The position numbers were made by a program, and so were the translations under genes. Shown in pieces: positions 19,320 to 28,910 of a stretch of 36,036 bases of DNA. Origin of the DNA: Tissierellaceae bacterium. Lineage in GTDB: Bacteria; Bacillota; Clostridia; Tissierellales; Tissierellaceae. The DNA lies in the NCBI GenBank assembly GCA_029257065.1, contig JARIDA010000028.1, positions 1-36,036 of the forward strand. The letters are read 5' to 3'. Below the pieces are notes generated by a model that saw nothing but the letters and a program-made list of their open reading frames with translations, was not told where the DNA came from and made no database searches. Each line of letters begins with the position of its first letter. Position 1 is the first letter of the stretch.

Positions 19320-19376
19320 GAATCTCATAATATGGAACCTTAGATATATTATATAAAGAAAAAGTTATAAATTCAA
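19320..19376 (-). promoter_or_regulatory. Promoter of second kdgK with motif shared with the eda promoter
   Basis: Minus strand: TTGAAT (19376-19371) -N17- TATAAT (19353-19348), then GGTTCCATATTATGAGATTC (19339-19320). Confidence 0.55.
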
Positions 19377-19421
19377 GTGAAAATAAAATCTATTTAGAAT
19401 TATCTGAATATAGCCTAAAAT

Positions 19422-19450
19422 AAAGAGGAAATGCTGAGCATTTCCTCTTT
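19422..19450 (-). terminator. Terminator of the P-type ATPase gene
   Basis: AAAGAGGAAATGC-TGA-GCATTTCCTCTTT directly downstream of the ATPase stop. Confidence 0.85.
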
Positions 19451-19453
19451 GAT

Positions 19454-22159
19454 TTAATTAGTTTTTTTAAATAGTTTAAATAATTCTCCTATAATAAGTG
19501 GAATAAATCCTAATGGTAATATGATTTTCCAATCATCTAAGCCAAGTGGGAATGTGTCAAATAGTGGTTGTAATAATGGAATATATATAACTGCTAGTAA
19601 TAAGGCAAAGGAAAATGAGGTTGCCAATACTAGTTGTGGATTTGAAAATATTCCAATTTCAAATATACTATAATTTTCTGATCTACTTGAGTATGCTCTT
19701 AACAATTCTGCAACTATTAGGGTTGCAAAAACTAATGTTCTAGCATTACTCAAATTGTCAGGATAGTATTGAAGTCCAAAATAAAATGCTGCTAGTGAAG
19801 TACCACCAATAGCCAATCCTTGAATTAAAATTCTAAATATCATGCCTCCACTTAAAATGGAACTTTTTGGATCTCTAGGTTTTTGATCCATTATATCTGG
19901 ATCTCCTTTTTCAACTCCAAGAGCTAAGGCTGGAAAACTATCTGTAACTAAATTAAGCCATAATAACTGTATGGGTATTAATGGAATAGGTAGTCCTAAT
20001 AATATACTTCCTAAAACTAAAAACACTTCACCTATATTACAAGATAGGAGAAAGAAAACGAATTTTTTAATATTGCTATAGATTATCCGACCTTCTTCAA
20101 CAGCATCTACTATAGAGACAAAATTATCATCTGTAAGAATCATTTCCGCAGTGTTCTTAGCAACATCAGTACCTGTTATACCCATTGCTACTCCAATATC
20201 AGCTCTTTTCAATGCTAGAGCATCATTAACACCATCGCCAGTCATGGAAGTAACTTCTCCATTGGCTTTTAGAGCTTCTATTATTTTAACCTTGTGTTGA
20301 GGAGATACTCTGGCATAAACTCTAATATGACCAACTAAATCTTGTAGTTCTTCTGGTGTATAATTATCCAACTCTTCCCCAATCATGGTTTGGTCAATAT
20401 TATCTGCAATACCTAAATCCTTTGCTATTGCAAAAGCAGTTTCTTTATAGTCACCTGTTATCATAACTGTTTTTATACCTGCATTAGTACATCTAGAAAT
20501 AGCATCTCTAGCTTCTGGTCTAGCAGGATCAATTAAACCCACAAGGCCTATAAATACCATGTCAGTTTCATCTGTTTCACTATCTATATTTTCAGGGAGT
20601 GAATCATAATCCCTATATGCAAAGGCCAAAACTCTAAGGGCTGAGGAAGAAAATTCCCTATTTGCCTTTAAAACCTCTGCTTTCAATTCATCTGAAAACT
20701 CTCTAACAGCTCCACCTGTACTAATTTTAGTACATCTATCAATTATTATGTCAGGAGCCCCTTTGGTAAAAGAGATAATTCCTCCAGGAATATAGTCCTG
20801 ATGAAAAGTAGTCATCATTTTTCTAGTAGAATCAAAGGGAATTTCCCCAACTCTTTTATATTTATCATTAAATTCTTTTTTATTAAATTTAGCTTTTTCA
20901 CCAAGGGTGACAAGTGAACCCTCTGTAGGATCGCCTATTATATTAAAGCCATCAGGGCCACTTTCTAAAACTGCATCATTGGAAAGTGTTGCAGCAGCTA
21001 ATAAAGTTTCTAAATCTCCTATTAAATGAGGGTCTATTTCCTCATCTTCAATGGAGAACCTACCTATAGGTTCGTAACCAGAGCCTGAAACTTCTACTAT
21101 TTTACCATCTACATATAATTTTGTAGCTGTCATTTCATTTTGTGTAAGTGTACCAGTTTTGTCTGAACATATTACAGTTGTAGCTCCTAGAGTTTCAACT
21201 GCTAATAGTTTTTTAACAATAGCATTTTTTTCAACCATTCTATTCATACCTATTGCAAGTACAATTGTAACTATTGCAGGAAGTCCTTCTGGAATAGCTG
21301 CTACAGCCAAACTTATAGCAATCATAAACATATCCATAGGATTTCTGCCCTGTAATTTATATCCAATAAAAAAGACAGCAATACATATTAAGATTGTTAT
21401 TATTCCTAAGCTTTTCCCCAGATTATTAAGTTGTTTTTGAAGAGGTGTTGCTTCATCCTCATAGGATTGAATCATAGTGGCTATTTCTCCTATTTCAGTG
21501 TTATGACCTGTTCCAACTACAACTCCTGTCCCTCTACCATATGTAACTATTGTGCTCATATAGGCCATATTAATCCTGTCTCCTAAAGGTTTATCCTCAT
21601 CAAAGACAATACTAGCATCTTTCTCCACTGGGACAGATTCTCCGGTTAGAGAGGACTCTTCAACTTTTAAATTTGAAGACTGGACAAGTCTTAAGTCTGC
21701 AGGAATAATATCTCCAGTTTCTAAAGATACTATATCTCCTGGAACAATTTCACTGGCAGGAATAATCTTTACCCTTCCCTCTCTTATTACTTTAGAGTTG
21801 GCGGAAGTCATTTTCTGCAGTGACTCCAAGGATTTCTCTGCTTTTCCCTCTTGATAAATTCCTAAGGCAGCATTTATTATAACGATAGATATTATTACAA
21901 TAGCGTCTTTTTGTTCACCAAGAAGAAAAGAAATTACAGCGGCAGCAATCAAAATAATTACTAAGAAATCTGCAAACTGACCTATTAATTTAGATAATAA
22001 ACCAGGTTTTTTCTTCTCCTCTAATTCATTTCGCCCATATTGTACAAGTCTTGCACTAGCTTCATACTCATCAAGACCCATCTCATCATGGGTATTAAAG
22101 TTTTTAATTGTATCTTGAGATGTTTTTATATAAAAATTATCTCTACTATTATTTTCCAT
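19454..22159 (-). CDS. P-type cation-transporting ATPase (P2A, calcium-type)
   Basis: TGES, PEGLPAIVTIVLAIGMNRM, CSDKTGTLTQNEMTATKL, MTGDGVNDALALKRADIGVAMG motifs. Confidence 0.93.
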   Translation of the reverse strand: MENNSRDNFYIKTSQDTIKNFNTHDEMGLDEYEASARLVQYGRNELEEKKKPGLLSKLIGQFADFLVIILIAAAVISFLLGEQKDAIVIISIVIINAALGIYQEGKAEKSLESLQKMTSANSKVIREGRVKIIPASEIVPGDIVSLETGDIIPADLRLVQSSNLKVEESSLTGESVPVEKDASIVFDEDKPLGDRINMAYMSTIVTYGRGTGVVVGTGHNTEIGEIATMIQSYEDEATPLQKQLNNLGKSLGIITILICIAVFFIGYKLQGRNPMDMFMIAISLAVAAIPEGLPAIVTIVLAIGMNRMVEKNAIVKKLLAVETLGATTVICSDKTGTLTQNEMTATKLYVDGKIVEVSGSGYEPIGRFSIEDEEIDPHLIGDLETLLAAATLSNDAVLESGPDGFNIIGDPTEGSLVTLGEKAKFNKKEFNDKYKRVGEIPFDSTRKMMTTFHQDYIPGGIISFTKGAPDIIIDRCTKISTGGAVREFSDELKAEVLKANREFSSSALRVLAFAYRDYDSLPENIDSETDETDMVFIGLVGLIDPARPEARDAISRCTNAGIKTVMITGDYKETAFAIAKDLGIADNIDQTMIGEELDNYTPEELQDLVGHIRVYARVSPQHKVKIIEALKANGEVTSMTGDGVNDALALKRADIGVAMGITGTDVAKNTAEMILTDDNFVSIVDAVEEGRIIYSNIKKFVFFLLSCNIGEVFLVLGSILLGLPIPLIPIQLLWLNLVTDSFPALALGVEKGDPDIMDQKPRDPKSSILSGGMIFRILIQGLAIGGTSLAAFYFGLQYYPDNLSNARTLVFATLIVAELLRAYSSRSENYSIFEIGIFSNPQLVLATSFSFALLLAVIYIPLLQPLFDTFPLGLDDWKIILPLGFIPLIIGELFKLFKKTN

Positions 22160-22238
22160 AAAATTCTCCTTTCTATATAGGATTCTTATGATAAGTATAC
22201 CTTAAATAGTAAACTATATTCAATATAAATATTAAGAT

Positions 22239-22267
22239 TTGACAAGCAATATGGTTTGATAGATAAT
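22239..22267 (+). promoter_or_regulatory. walR operon promoter (predicted)
   Basis: TTGACA (22239-22244) -N17- GATAAT (22262-22267). Confidence 0.55.
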
Positions 22268-22309
22268 TTAGTAAGATACTAGTTTACACTAAGATTGGAG
22301 TGAGTCAAA

Positions 22310-22996
22310 ATGAAAGACAAAATATTAGTAGTAGATGATGAAAAAGCAATAGCTGATATTATAAAATTCAACTTGGAAAAAGAGGAATATACTGTTGAAG
22401 TGGCTTATGATGGTGAAGAAGGAATGGAAAAAGTTCATAATAGTGAATTTAATCTTATAATACTAGATGTTATGATGCCTAAAAAAGATGGTTTTCAGGT
22501 TTTGAAAGAGATAAGAGCAGAATACAATATACCGGTTTTAATGTTGACTGCAAAGGAAGAAGAAGTGGATAAGGTATTAGGACTGGAACTAGGTGCAGAT
22601 GATTATATAACGAAACCCTTTAGTATGAGAGAATTAGTAGCTAGGGTTAAGTCTAATTTGAGACGTGTTGATTTTGGAAATCATCAAGAGATTCCTAAAA
22701 TTATTGAATCAGATGAGATAAAAATAGATTTAGATAAATATGAAGTTATGAAAAATGAAGAAATATTAGATCTGACCCTTAGAGAGTATGAGTTGTTAAA
22801 ATTCTTAGCTAAAAGTCCAGGTCAAGTGTTCACAAGAGAGCAACTTCTAGAAGAAGTTTGGGGATATGAATACTATGGAGATATTAGAACTGTAGATGTT
22901 ACAGTGAGAAGGCTTAGAGAAAAAATTGAAGATGATGATGGAGAATTTATATATATATTAACAAAAAGAGGAGTAGGTTACTACTTTAGGAGATGA
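22310..22996 (+). CDS. walR: OmpR-family response regulator WalR (YycF)
   Basis: Receiver plus winged-helix; KILVVDDEKAIADIIKFNLEKEEYTVEVAYDGEEG; followed by walK and walHIJ. Confidence 0.93.
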   Translation: MKDKILVVDDEKAIADIIKFNLEKEEYTVEVAYDGEEGMEKVHNSEFNLIILDVMMPKKDGFQVLKEIRAEYNIPVLMLTAKEEEVDKVLGLELGADDYITKPFSMRELVARVKSNLRRVDFGNHQEIPKIIESDEIKIDLDKYEVMKNEEILDLTLREYELLKFLAKSPGQVFTREQLLEEVWGYEYYGDIRTVDVTVRRLREKIEDDDGEFIYILTKRGVGYYFRR

Positions 22997-24819
22997 TGAA
23001 TATATTTTCTGATATGTTTTCTAGTATAAAATGGAAGTTTATGGTAGTGTATTTTTTATTAGTATTTATGGCCATGGTAATAGTTGGAATATTTATAGTT
23101 GGAAAATTAGAAACACAGCAAATAGATAATGTTACAAATAATATGGAACAACATATAAAAAATATCATAAATACCTCCTCCTATTTACAGGAGGATGATT
23201 GGAAATCAGTTCAAGAGGAAATTCAAGAAACACTAAATGAATGGAGAATTGACAGTAAAGAAAATATTTATGTTATTTATAATGAGGAAATTCCTAAAAT
23301 ACTTGCATCATCTTTAAAAGATACAGAAAAAGCCAACAATCAAAATGCCCTATCCTATAAGGATATAGATCCTACTCTTATAATAGAAGCAAATAAGGGA
23401 ATAAAAGCCACGGGAAGAGTAGAGCAGATAAATGAGGAAAGATTGACAAGTCATATAGCATATCCTGTTTTAACTGAGTATGGTGAGGTAAAAGGAATCA
23501 TCTATATGATTTCAGATTTAAAGGATGCTATGGAAACAGTGGAAAGATCCAAAATAATTCTGACCAATGCAACTCTAATAGCTCTATTGATAACCATAAG
23601 TTTAGGTTATTTAATTGCCAATAGTATAACTGAACCGATAAGAGATGTTACTAGAAAGGTAGAAGAGATGGCTGAAGGAGACTTTGATCAGAAGGTTGAG
23701 GTTAGGTCCAATGATGAGGTAGGGCAGTTGGCAAGTATGTTTAATTATCTTACATCAGAACTGAAAGCTACAATAAATGAAATGGAAGTTGAAAAATCAA
23801 AATTGGATACCATATTTAACTATATGACTGAAGGGGTTGTGGCCATAGATCAAGAGGGATATATTATTCATGCCAATCCAATAGGTTTAGATATACTTAA
23901 TATGGAGAAGGAAAAATCCTTTTTAGATAAAAAAGAATTAGTCCAATTTCCCTATGAAAAAGTTAACTTTAATAGAATTGACTATTCGGAAATTGATAGA
24001 CTTCAAGGAGATACAATCTCAGAAATAGATGGGGAGATTTATAAGATAAAATATGCTCCTTATAAAACAGATACGAATCATATAGATGGACTTATTTTAG
24101 TATTTCAAAATATGACCAATGAATATAAATTGGATAATTTGAGAAAAGAATTTGTAGCCAATGTGTCTCACGAGTTAAAAACTCCAATTACCACAATAAA
24201 AAGCTATACGGAAACACTTATGGATGGTGGAATGGATGAATCAGTACAATTGAGCTTTCTGCATGTTATAGATGACGAATGTAATAGAATGGGAAGACTT
24301 GTCAGTGATCTTTTACAATTATCAAATATGGATTTCAAGAAAACCGTATGGAAAAAAGAAAAATTGAATATTAATAGACTTATAAGGGATATAGTTCAAA
24401 AACTGGAATTGAGTTTTGAGACGAAAAATCAAAAATATGAATTGGATTTGGATGAAGAAAACCCAAGTCTTAAAGTGGATAGAGATGCTATAGAACAAGT
24501 ATTGTTAAATATAATTTCAAATGCAGTTAAATATACAAATGAAAATGGTTTAGTGGTTATTAAAACTAAATGTACAGATAATTTTATAAATATTTCAATA
24601 AGGGATAATGGAATAGGAATACCTGAAGAGGATTTAGAGAGGATATTCGAACGGTTTTATAGAGTAGAGAAGGGCCGTAGTAGAGATTTAGGTGGAACTG
24701 GCCTTGGACTGGCAATAGCAAAAGAGATAATTCAAGGACATAATGGATATATAGACATATATAGTGAATATGAAAATGGAACAACAGTAGAGATAAAATT
24801 GCCTAAGATGGTATTGTAA
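22993..24819 (+). CDS. walK: Sensor histidine kinase WalK (YycG): two TM, extracytoplasmic domain, HAMP, PAS, HisKA, HATPase
   Basis: RKEFVANVSHELKTPITTIKSYTETLMDG H-box, HATPase motifs DNGIGIPEEDLERIFERFYR and GGTGLGLAIAKEI; overlaps walR stop. Confidence 0.93.
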   Translation: MMNIFSDMFSSIKWKFMVVYFLLVFMAMVIVGIFIVGKLETQQIDNVTNNMEQHIKNIINTSSYLQEDDWKSVQEEIQETLNEWRIDSKENIYVIYNEEIPKILASSLKDTEKANNQNALSYKDIDPTLIIEANKGIKATGRVEQINEERLTSHIAYPVLTEYGEVKGIIYMISDLKDAMETVERSKIILTNATLIALLITISLGYLIANSITEPIRDVTRKVEEMAEGDFDQKVEVRSNDEVGQLASMFNYLTSELKATINEMEVEKSKLDTIFNYMTEGVVAIDQEGYIIHANPIGLDILNMEKEKSFLDKKELVQFPYEKVNFNRIDYSEIDRLQGDTISEIDGEIYKIKYAPYKTDTNHIDGLILVFQNMTNEYKLDNLRKEFVANVSHELKTPITTIKSYTETLMDGGMDESVQLSFLHVIDDECNRMGRLVSDLLQLSNMDFKKTVWKKEKLNINRLIRDIVQKLELSFETKNQKYELDLDEENPSLKVDRDAIEQVLLNIISNAVKYTNENGLVVIKTKCTDNFINISIRDNGIGIPEEDLERIFERFYRVEKGRSRDLGGTGLGLAIAKEIIQGHNGYIDIYSEYENGTTVEIKLPKMVL

Positions 24820-24875
24820 TATAGAAGTAATTTGCCTGTAATAAGACTGTAATATATATAATGTATAATTGTAAT
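24815..24875 (+). promoter_or_regulatory. 11-bp-phased TGTAAT array overlapping a promoter (candidate WalR-binding region)
   Basis: TGTAAT 24815, AGTAAT 24826, TGTAAT 24837, TGTAAT 24848, TGTAAT 24870 (starts spaced 11, 11, 11 and 22 bp); TATAAT -10-like at 24864-24869. Confidence 0.65.
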
Positions 24876-24915
24876 GTGTAAGAATAAAATTAAAGAGAAT
24901 GTGAGGTGGAGTGAA

Positions 24916-25461
24916 ATGTGGAAAAAAGCTTTATTTAGCTTTTTTATAGGAGCAACTTTGTTTACATTAAATCCAATAGTAGAGGCAGCAGAACTTGATA
25001 GAGTTACTATAGGCCAAAATGTACTTATTGAAGATTTTAATCAGGATTCATTTGTTGTGCGTAGAAATGGAGTTAAAAGAACACTTACTACTAATAAGCC
25101 TGGATATGAAGTTATAAATCCAGACAGGGATTCTTTTTCAACAGAGACAAAGGTTGCATTAATAAATGGGAAAGCTCCTGCAAAAACTCCTATTACTATA
25201 AAATTATATGGAACAACAGGTGGAAATAGAAATAATACTTTTAATTTAAATAAATTGCCATCATCTAAAGATTATATTGAAGTATCCAGTGATACAATAT
25301 ATTCAGGAAATCTAGGGTTTTTCCAGAAACAACAGGACTTAGTAATGGGAATAAATAAAATTGTAATAGATTTTGGAGCAAAAGATGTTAAACCAATTGA
25401 AATAATTGTATATGTTTATGAAAAAGCACCATCATTAATAGAGATAATGAATAGAAATTAA
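24916..25461 (+). CDS. Uncharacterised exported protein between walK and walH
   Basis: Signal peptide-like MWKKALFSFFIGATLFTLNPIVEAAE; AGGTGGAGTG RBS favours ATG 24916 over tracked 24874. No family recognised. Confidence 0.75.
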   Translation: MWKKALFSFFIGATLFTLNPIVEAAELDRVTIGQNVLIEDFNQDSFVVRRNGVKRTLTTNKPGYEVINPDRDSFSTETKVALINGKAPAKTPITIKLYGTTGGNRNNTFNLNKLPSSKDYIEVSSDTIYSGNLGFFQKQQDLVMGINKIVIDFGAKDVKPIEIIVYVYEKAPSLIEIMNRN

Positions 25462-25490
25462 TGTCCAATTGAATATTGGAGTTGATAAGT

Positions 25491-26942
25491 ATGAAGGAAA
25501 AGTTTAAAACAGTTTTATTAATATTACTGTTTGCTTTGAGTATTGTATTGACCAAACAATTATGGATAGAAGTTCCCACTAAAGTTTTCAGTTGGTTAAA
25601 TAAACCGGCAGAAAGCTTTAGTTCTTCATATCTATTAATAGATATGATTGCGCCAAATAAATATTTACTGAATTTTGATTCAGAAAAACATATGCTTTTT
25701 TATGATGAATCAATATATGAATTATGGACAGATGCAAGAGGCAGTTTAAATAAAATATTGGGATCAAAAAATATTGAGATAAAAGCAGTTACAGGTGATG
25801 ATCTATATAATTACAATGCTAAAAAATCAATTTCTTTTTCATTTCCAGAAAAATTAAATACTAATATATTGGCAAAGGCTTTGGATGTGGAAACACCTAA
25901 TGAAATTACAGAGGCTATTAGAGAGATTAATAGTATCTATATTTATTTAGGATCAGAAGAGCCTTTTTTTGTATTTTCAAATGGTGATAATCATATCAGA
26001 GTAGAAGATGAAGATATAGATACTGAAAAGATAAAAACCCAATTTTTAGAGATAGAAGAGAAAGAAAGATCCAAAGATAATCCTAATTATTACTATTCTA
26101 TGAGACAAACTATGGGAACAGAAAAAGATATATATATACCCTATAAAGTGGAGGATAATTTAGCAAGGATTTTTGTTGAAAATGAAATAGAAACACTTAA
26201 TGAGAGAGACAAAGAGAAATTAGCAGAAAAGTTTTTTGATAAAAATATAGATTATATAAGGGAAATAGTTGAGAATAATGGTTCTAATATATATATTGTA
26301 GATCAAAAAATATTGAAGCTAAATGCAAATGGGTCTTTAGAGTATTTTCATGTAATTCCAGAACAGGTTAAAAAGAGAAATCTTTATGAAAGTATGAATA
26401 CTGCAGCAGATTTTATATCTAAGAATATAGGGCTAGCCAAGGGAATGATTAAGTTAGCAGATGTAGAAGAAATAGAAGAGGATGGTAGTCAAGGTTATAA
26501 ATTTAACTTTAGATATAGAATAAAGGGTATACCTGTAATACTGGGTAATAAAGAGGTTGTAGATTTTATAGAGGTTGAGGTATTTAATGATCATATAAAA
26601 TCCTATAAGCAATTTATAAGACAAAGCATGAATAATACGGATAAAATACTTGGTTTTGATGAAGATTTAAATTTAAATAGAAATATGTTAACTTCCTTTC
26701 AAGTTATAGACATGAATTATGATATATTCCTAGAAGAGTATAGAGGAGATAATTCCTCTGAAGAGATAACAACAGATCAAATTCTATCAATAATAGAAGA
26801 TATTAATCTATCTTATTTTGATCCCTGTTTCCAAGATACAGGAGATGAGCTAATTGGAATCTGGGCGATTAGAACCAAAGAGTATTTATATGGATTTGAT
26901 GTGTATAATGGTAAACTGGTTTATTATAATAAAAATAGGTGA
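25491..26942 (+). CDS. walH: YycH/WalH-like two-component regulator accessory protein
   Basis: Single N-terminal TM (TVLLILLFALSIVLTKQLWIEVP), large extracytoplasmic domain, position between walK and walI. Confidence 0.82.
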   Translation: MKEKFKTVLLILLFALSIVLTKQLWIEVPTKVFSWLNKPAESFSSSYLLIDMIAPNKYLLNFDSEKHMLFYDESIYELWTDARGSLNKILGSKNIEIKAVTGDDLYNYNAKKSISFSFPEKLNTNILAKALDVETPNEITEAIREINSIYIYLGSEEPFFVFSNGDNHIRVEDEDIDTEKIKTQFLEIEEKERSKDNPNYYYSMRQTMGTEKDIYIPYKVEDNLARIFVENEIETLNERDKEKLAEKFFDKNIDYIREIVENNGSNIYIVDQKILKLNANGSLEYFHVIPEQVKKRNLYESMNTAADFISKNIGLAKGMIKLADVEEIEEDGSQGYKFNFRYRIKGIPVILGNKEVVDFIEVEVFNDHIKSYKQFIRQSMNNTDKILGFDEDLNLNRNMLTSFQVIDMNYDIFLEEYRGDNSSEEITTDQILSIIEDINLSYFDPCFQDTGDELIGIWAIRTKEYLYGFDVYNGKLVYYNKNR

Positions 26943-26947
26943 TGAAA

Positions 26948-27790
26948 ATGGATTGGTCCAAAGCAAAAACCATATTAATTGTATCCTTTCTAATAACGAA
27001 TATTCTATTAGGTGTATTTGTAGTATCAAGTGATAATATGGAAGATGCAACATTATCAGAAGAGTTTAAGAGAGATGTAATATCCATGCTGAATGAGAAG
27101 GACATTGAGTTAAATACTCAGCTACCTACTATAAATCCTAGTTTGCCTCCTATAATTGTAGAATATGAACAATTAAAAGCGGTTAAAATAAATGAGGATT
27201 TTTTCCAATCTAAGGGAGATATAATATTAAGAGGAAATAGTAGTCAAATAGTCTATGGAAGAGAAGTTATAGAGATAAAAAATAATAAAATTTTGAACTA
27301 TAAGAATGGTTCTAAAGATATTAAATATGAAAATTTGAATAGAGAAAAAGTTGAAGATATAGTTAGAAAATTTATATCAAACAGAAATTTAGATAGAGAT
27401 AATATGGAATTGACCTCCATAACTGAATCTGAAAATATTTATATAGCTAGATTTAGTAAAATCTATAAAGATAAATATGTTGAAAGAGCATATTTAAATA
27501 TATTTGTAGATGAAACAGGAGTTAAATCAGCTGAAAAATTATGGTTGGAGATTATAGACGATGGTGAAAAAGAAATATATATAAATACTGCACCAAAAGC
27601 AATATTAAGTCTCCTAAATATGGAGGAAGCTAAAGGTAGGATAATTGAAGATATTTCAATTTGCTATTATTTTGATCCAGAGGAAGAAGATTATATAGAA
27701 GATTTAAAAGATGCTAAAAAAGGAAAAACAATTCCCGCATGGAGAGTATTATTTGATGATGGGAATAGAATAATTATAGATAATTATTAG
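26948..27790 (+). CDS. walI: YycI/WalI-like two-component regulator accessory protein
   Basis: MDWSKAKTILIVSFLITNILLGVFV N-terminus characteristic of YycI. AGGTGATGAAAATG context favours ATG 26948. Confidence 0.88.
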   Translation: MDWSKAKTILIVSFLITNILLGVFVVSSDNMEDATLSEEFKRDVISMLNEKDIELNTQLPTINPSLPPIIVEYEQLKAVKINEDFFQSKGDIILRGNSSQIVYGREVIEIKNNKILNYKNGSKDIKYENLNREKVEDIVRKFISNRNLDRDNMELTSITESENIYIARFSKIYKDKYVERAYLNIFVDETGVKSAEKLWLEIIDDGEKEIYINTAPKAILSLLNMEEAKGRIIEDISICYYFDPEEEDYIEDLKDAKKGKTIPAWRVLFDDGNRIIIDNY

Positions 27791-27818
27791 AAGAATTTAA
27801 AAGTTCTTCTTTTTTTTG
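27789..27818 (+). terminator. Rho-independent terminator after walI
   Basis: AGAAGAA-TTTAAAAG-TTCTTCT followed by T8. Confidence 0.75.
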
Positions 27819-27866
27819 TCATTTATACTATAATAGATAGAAGAGAGAAGAATTTGGAGGAGAAAT

Positions 27867-28661
27867 ATGAAAATAAACTTTTGTTCCCTATCTAGTGGAA
27901 GTTCTGGAAATGCACACTATATAGGAACTGACAATATAGAGATTCTAGTTGATGCAGGGATGTCAGGAAAAAGAATAGAAAATCTATTGAAAGAGAGAGA
28001 CTTAAGGGCGGAGGATTTGGATGCTCTATTTGTAACCCATGAACACACTGATCATGTTAAGGGCATCGGGGTACTGTCCAGAAGATATAATATTCCCATA
28101 TATGCAAATAAGGGAACTTGGAAGGGTATGGAGGATAAGATAGGTAAGATCAAAGAGGAAAATATTAAAATAATTGAAACAGAAAAAGAATTTATCTTGA
28201 AAGATTTGTGTATAAAGCCAGTGGAAATATATCATGACGCAAGGGAACCTGTTGGATATATAATATCCAATGGGAATAAAAAAATTAGTATAGTAACAGA
28301 TACTGGAAAATTAGATGATAGAATAATGTGTGCCATGGAAGACTCTGATATATATTTACTGGAGACAAATCACGATATACAAATGTTAAGACAGGGAAAC
28401 TATCCATATTATTTAAAAGAGCGAGTTTTAAGTGACCATGGTCATCTCTCTAACGCATATGCATCCAATGCATTGAGCCATTTGCTAAAAGCTGATGGGG
28501 AAACTGTTTTATTGGGTCATTTAAGTCAGGATAATAATACACCTAGAATGGCCTTTAATGAGGTGGCTTTTAAAATTATGGAATTGGGAATAGACATAAA
28601 AAAGGATATTAATTTAGAATTGACACATAGAAACAAGCAAACAGATATTATAACTATTTAG
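27867..28661 (+). CDS. walJ: MBL-fold hydrolase WalJ/YycJ
   Basis: SGSSGNAHYIGT, FVTHEHTDHVKGIGVL metallo-beta-lactamase motif, SDHGHLSNAYASN, LGHLSQDNNTP. Confidence 0.92.
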   Translation: MKINFCSLSSGSSGNAHYIGTDNIEILVDAGMSGKRIENLLKERDLRAEDLDALFVTHEHTDHVKGIGVLSRRYNIPIYANKGTWKGMEDKIGKIKEENIKIIETEKEFILKDLCIKPVEIYHDAREPVGYIISNGNKKISIVTDTGKLDDRIMCAMEDSDIYLLETNHDIQMLRQGNYPYYLKERVLSDHGHLSNAYASNALSHLLKADGETVLLGHLSQDNNTPRMAFNEVAFKIMELGIDIKKDINLELTHRNKQTDIITI

Positions 28662-28691
28662 AGTTATAAAATTAGATTAGGAGGCGAATCT

Positions 28692-28871
28692 ATGCCTATT
28701 GTTATTTTGTATGGGGTTGTTTCAATTGCATTTGGTTTTAAGGTTTTTGAATCTATAAAAGAAATTAAAAAAGGTGGATTTAAAAAAGAAAAAGTTTGGA
28801 GATTATTATATAGCTCTCTATTGTTAGTAACAATAATTATGTTGTTTTTTAGTAAAGTAAATAAACTATAA
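28692..28871 (+). CDS. Small membrane protein (59 aa), not in the supplied ORF track
   Basis: ATG with TAGGAGG RBS: MPIVILYGVVSIAFGFKVFESIKEIKKGGFKKEKVWRLLYSSLLLVTIIMLFFSKVNKL*; two hydrophobic segments, no internal stop, followed by a terminator. Confidence 0.75.
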   Translation: MPIVILYGVVSIAFGFKVFESIKEIKKGGFKKEKVWRLLYSSLLLVTIIMLFFSKVNKL

Positions 28872-28904
28872 AAAATGCTTTCAACCTAGGTTGAAAGCAT
28901 TTTT
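28871..28904. terminator. Bidirectional terminator
   Basis: AAAAATGCTTTCAACCT|AGGTTGAAAGCATTTTT, perfect 34-bp palindrome between convergent genes. Confidence 0.9.
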
Positions 28905-28910
28905 GGTTTA

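Noticed and set aside
21159-21440. 93-aa plus-strand ORF inside the P-type ATPase gene
   Set aside because: Antisense of the conserved ATPase core; hydrophobic composition simply mirrors TM codons.
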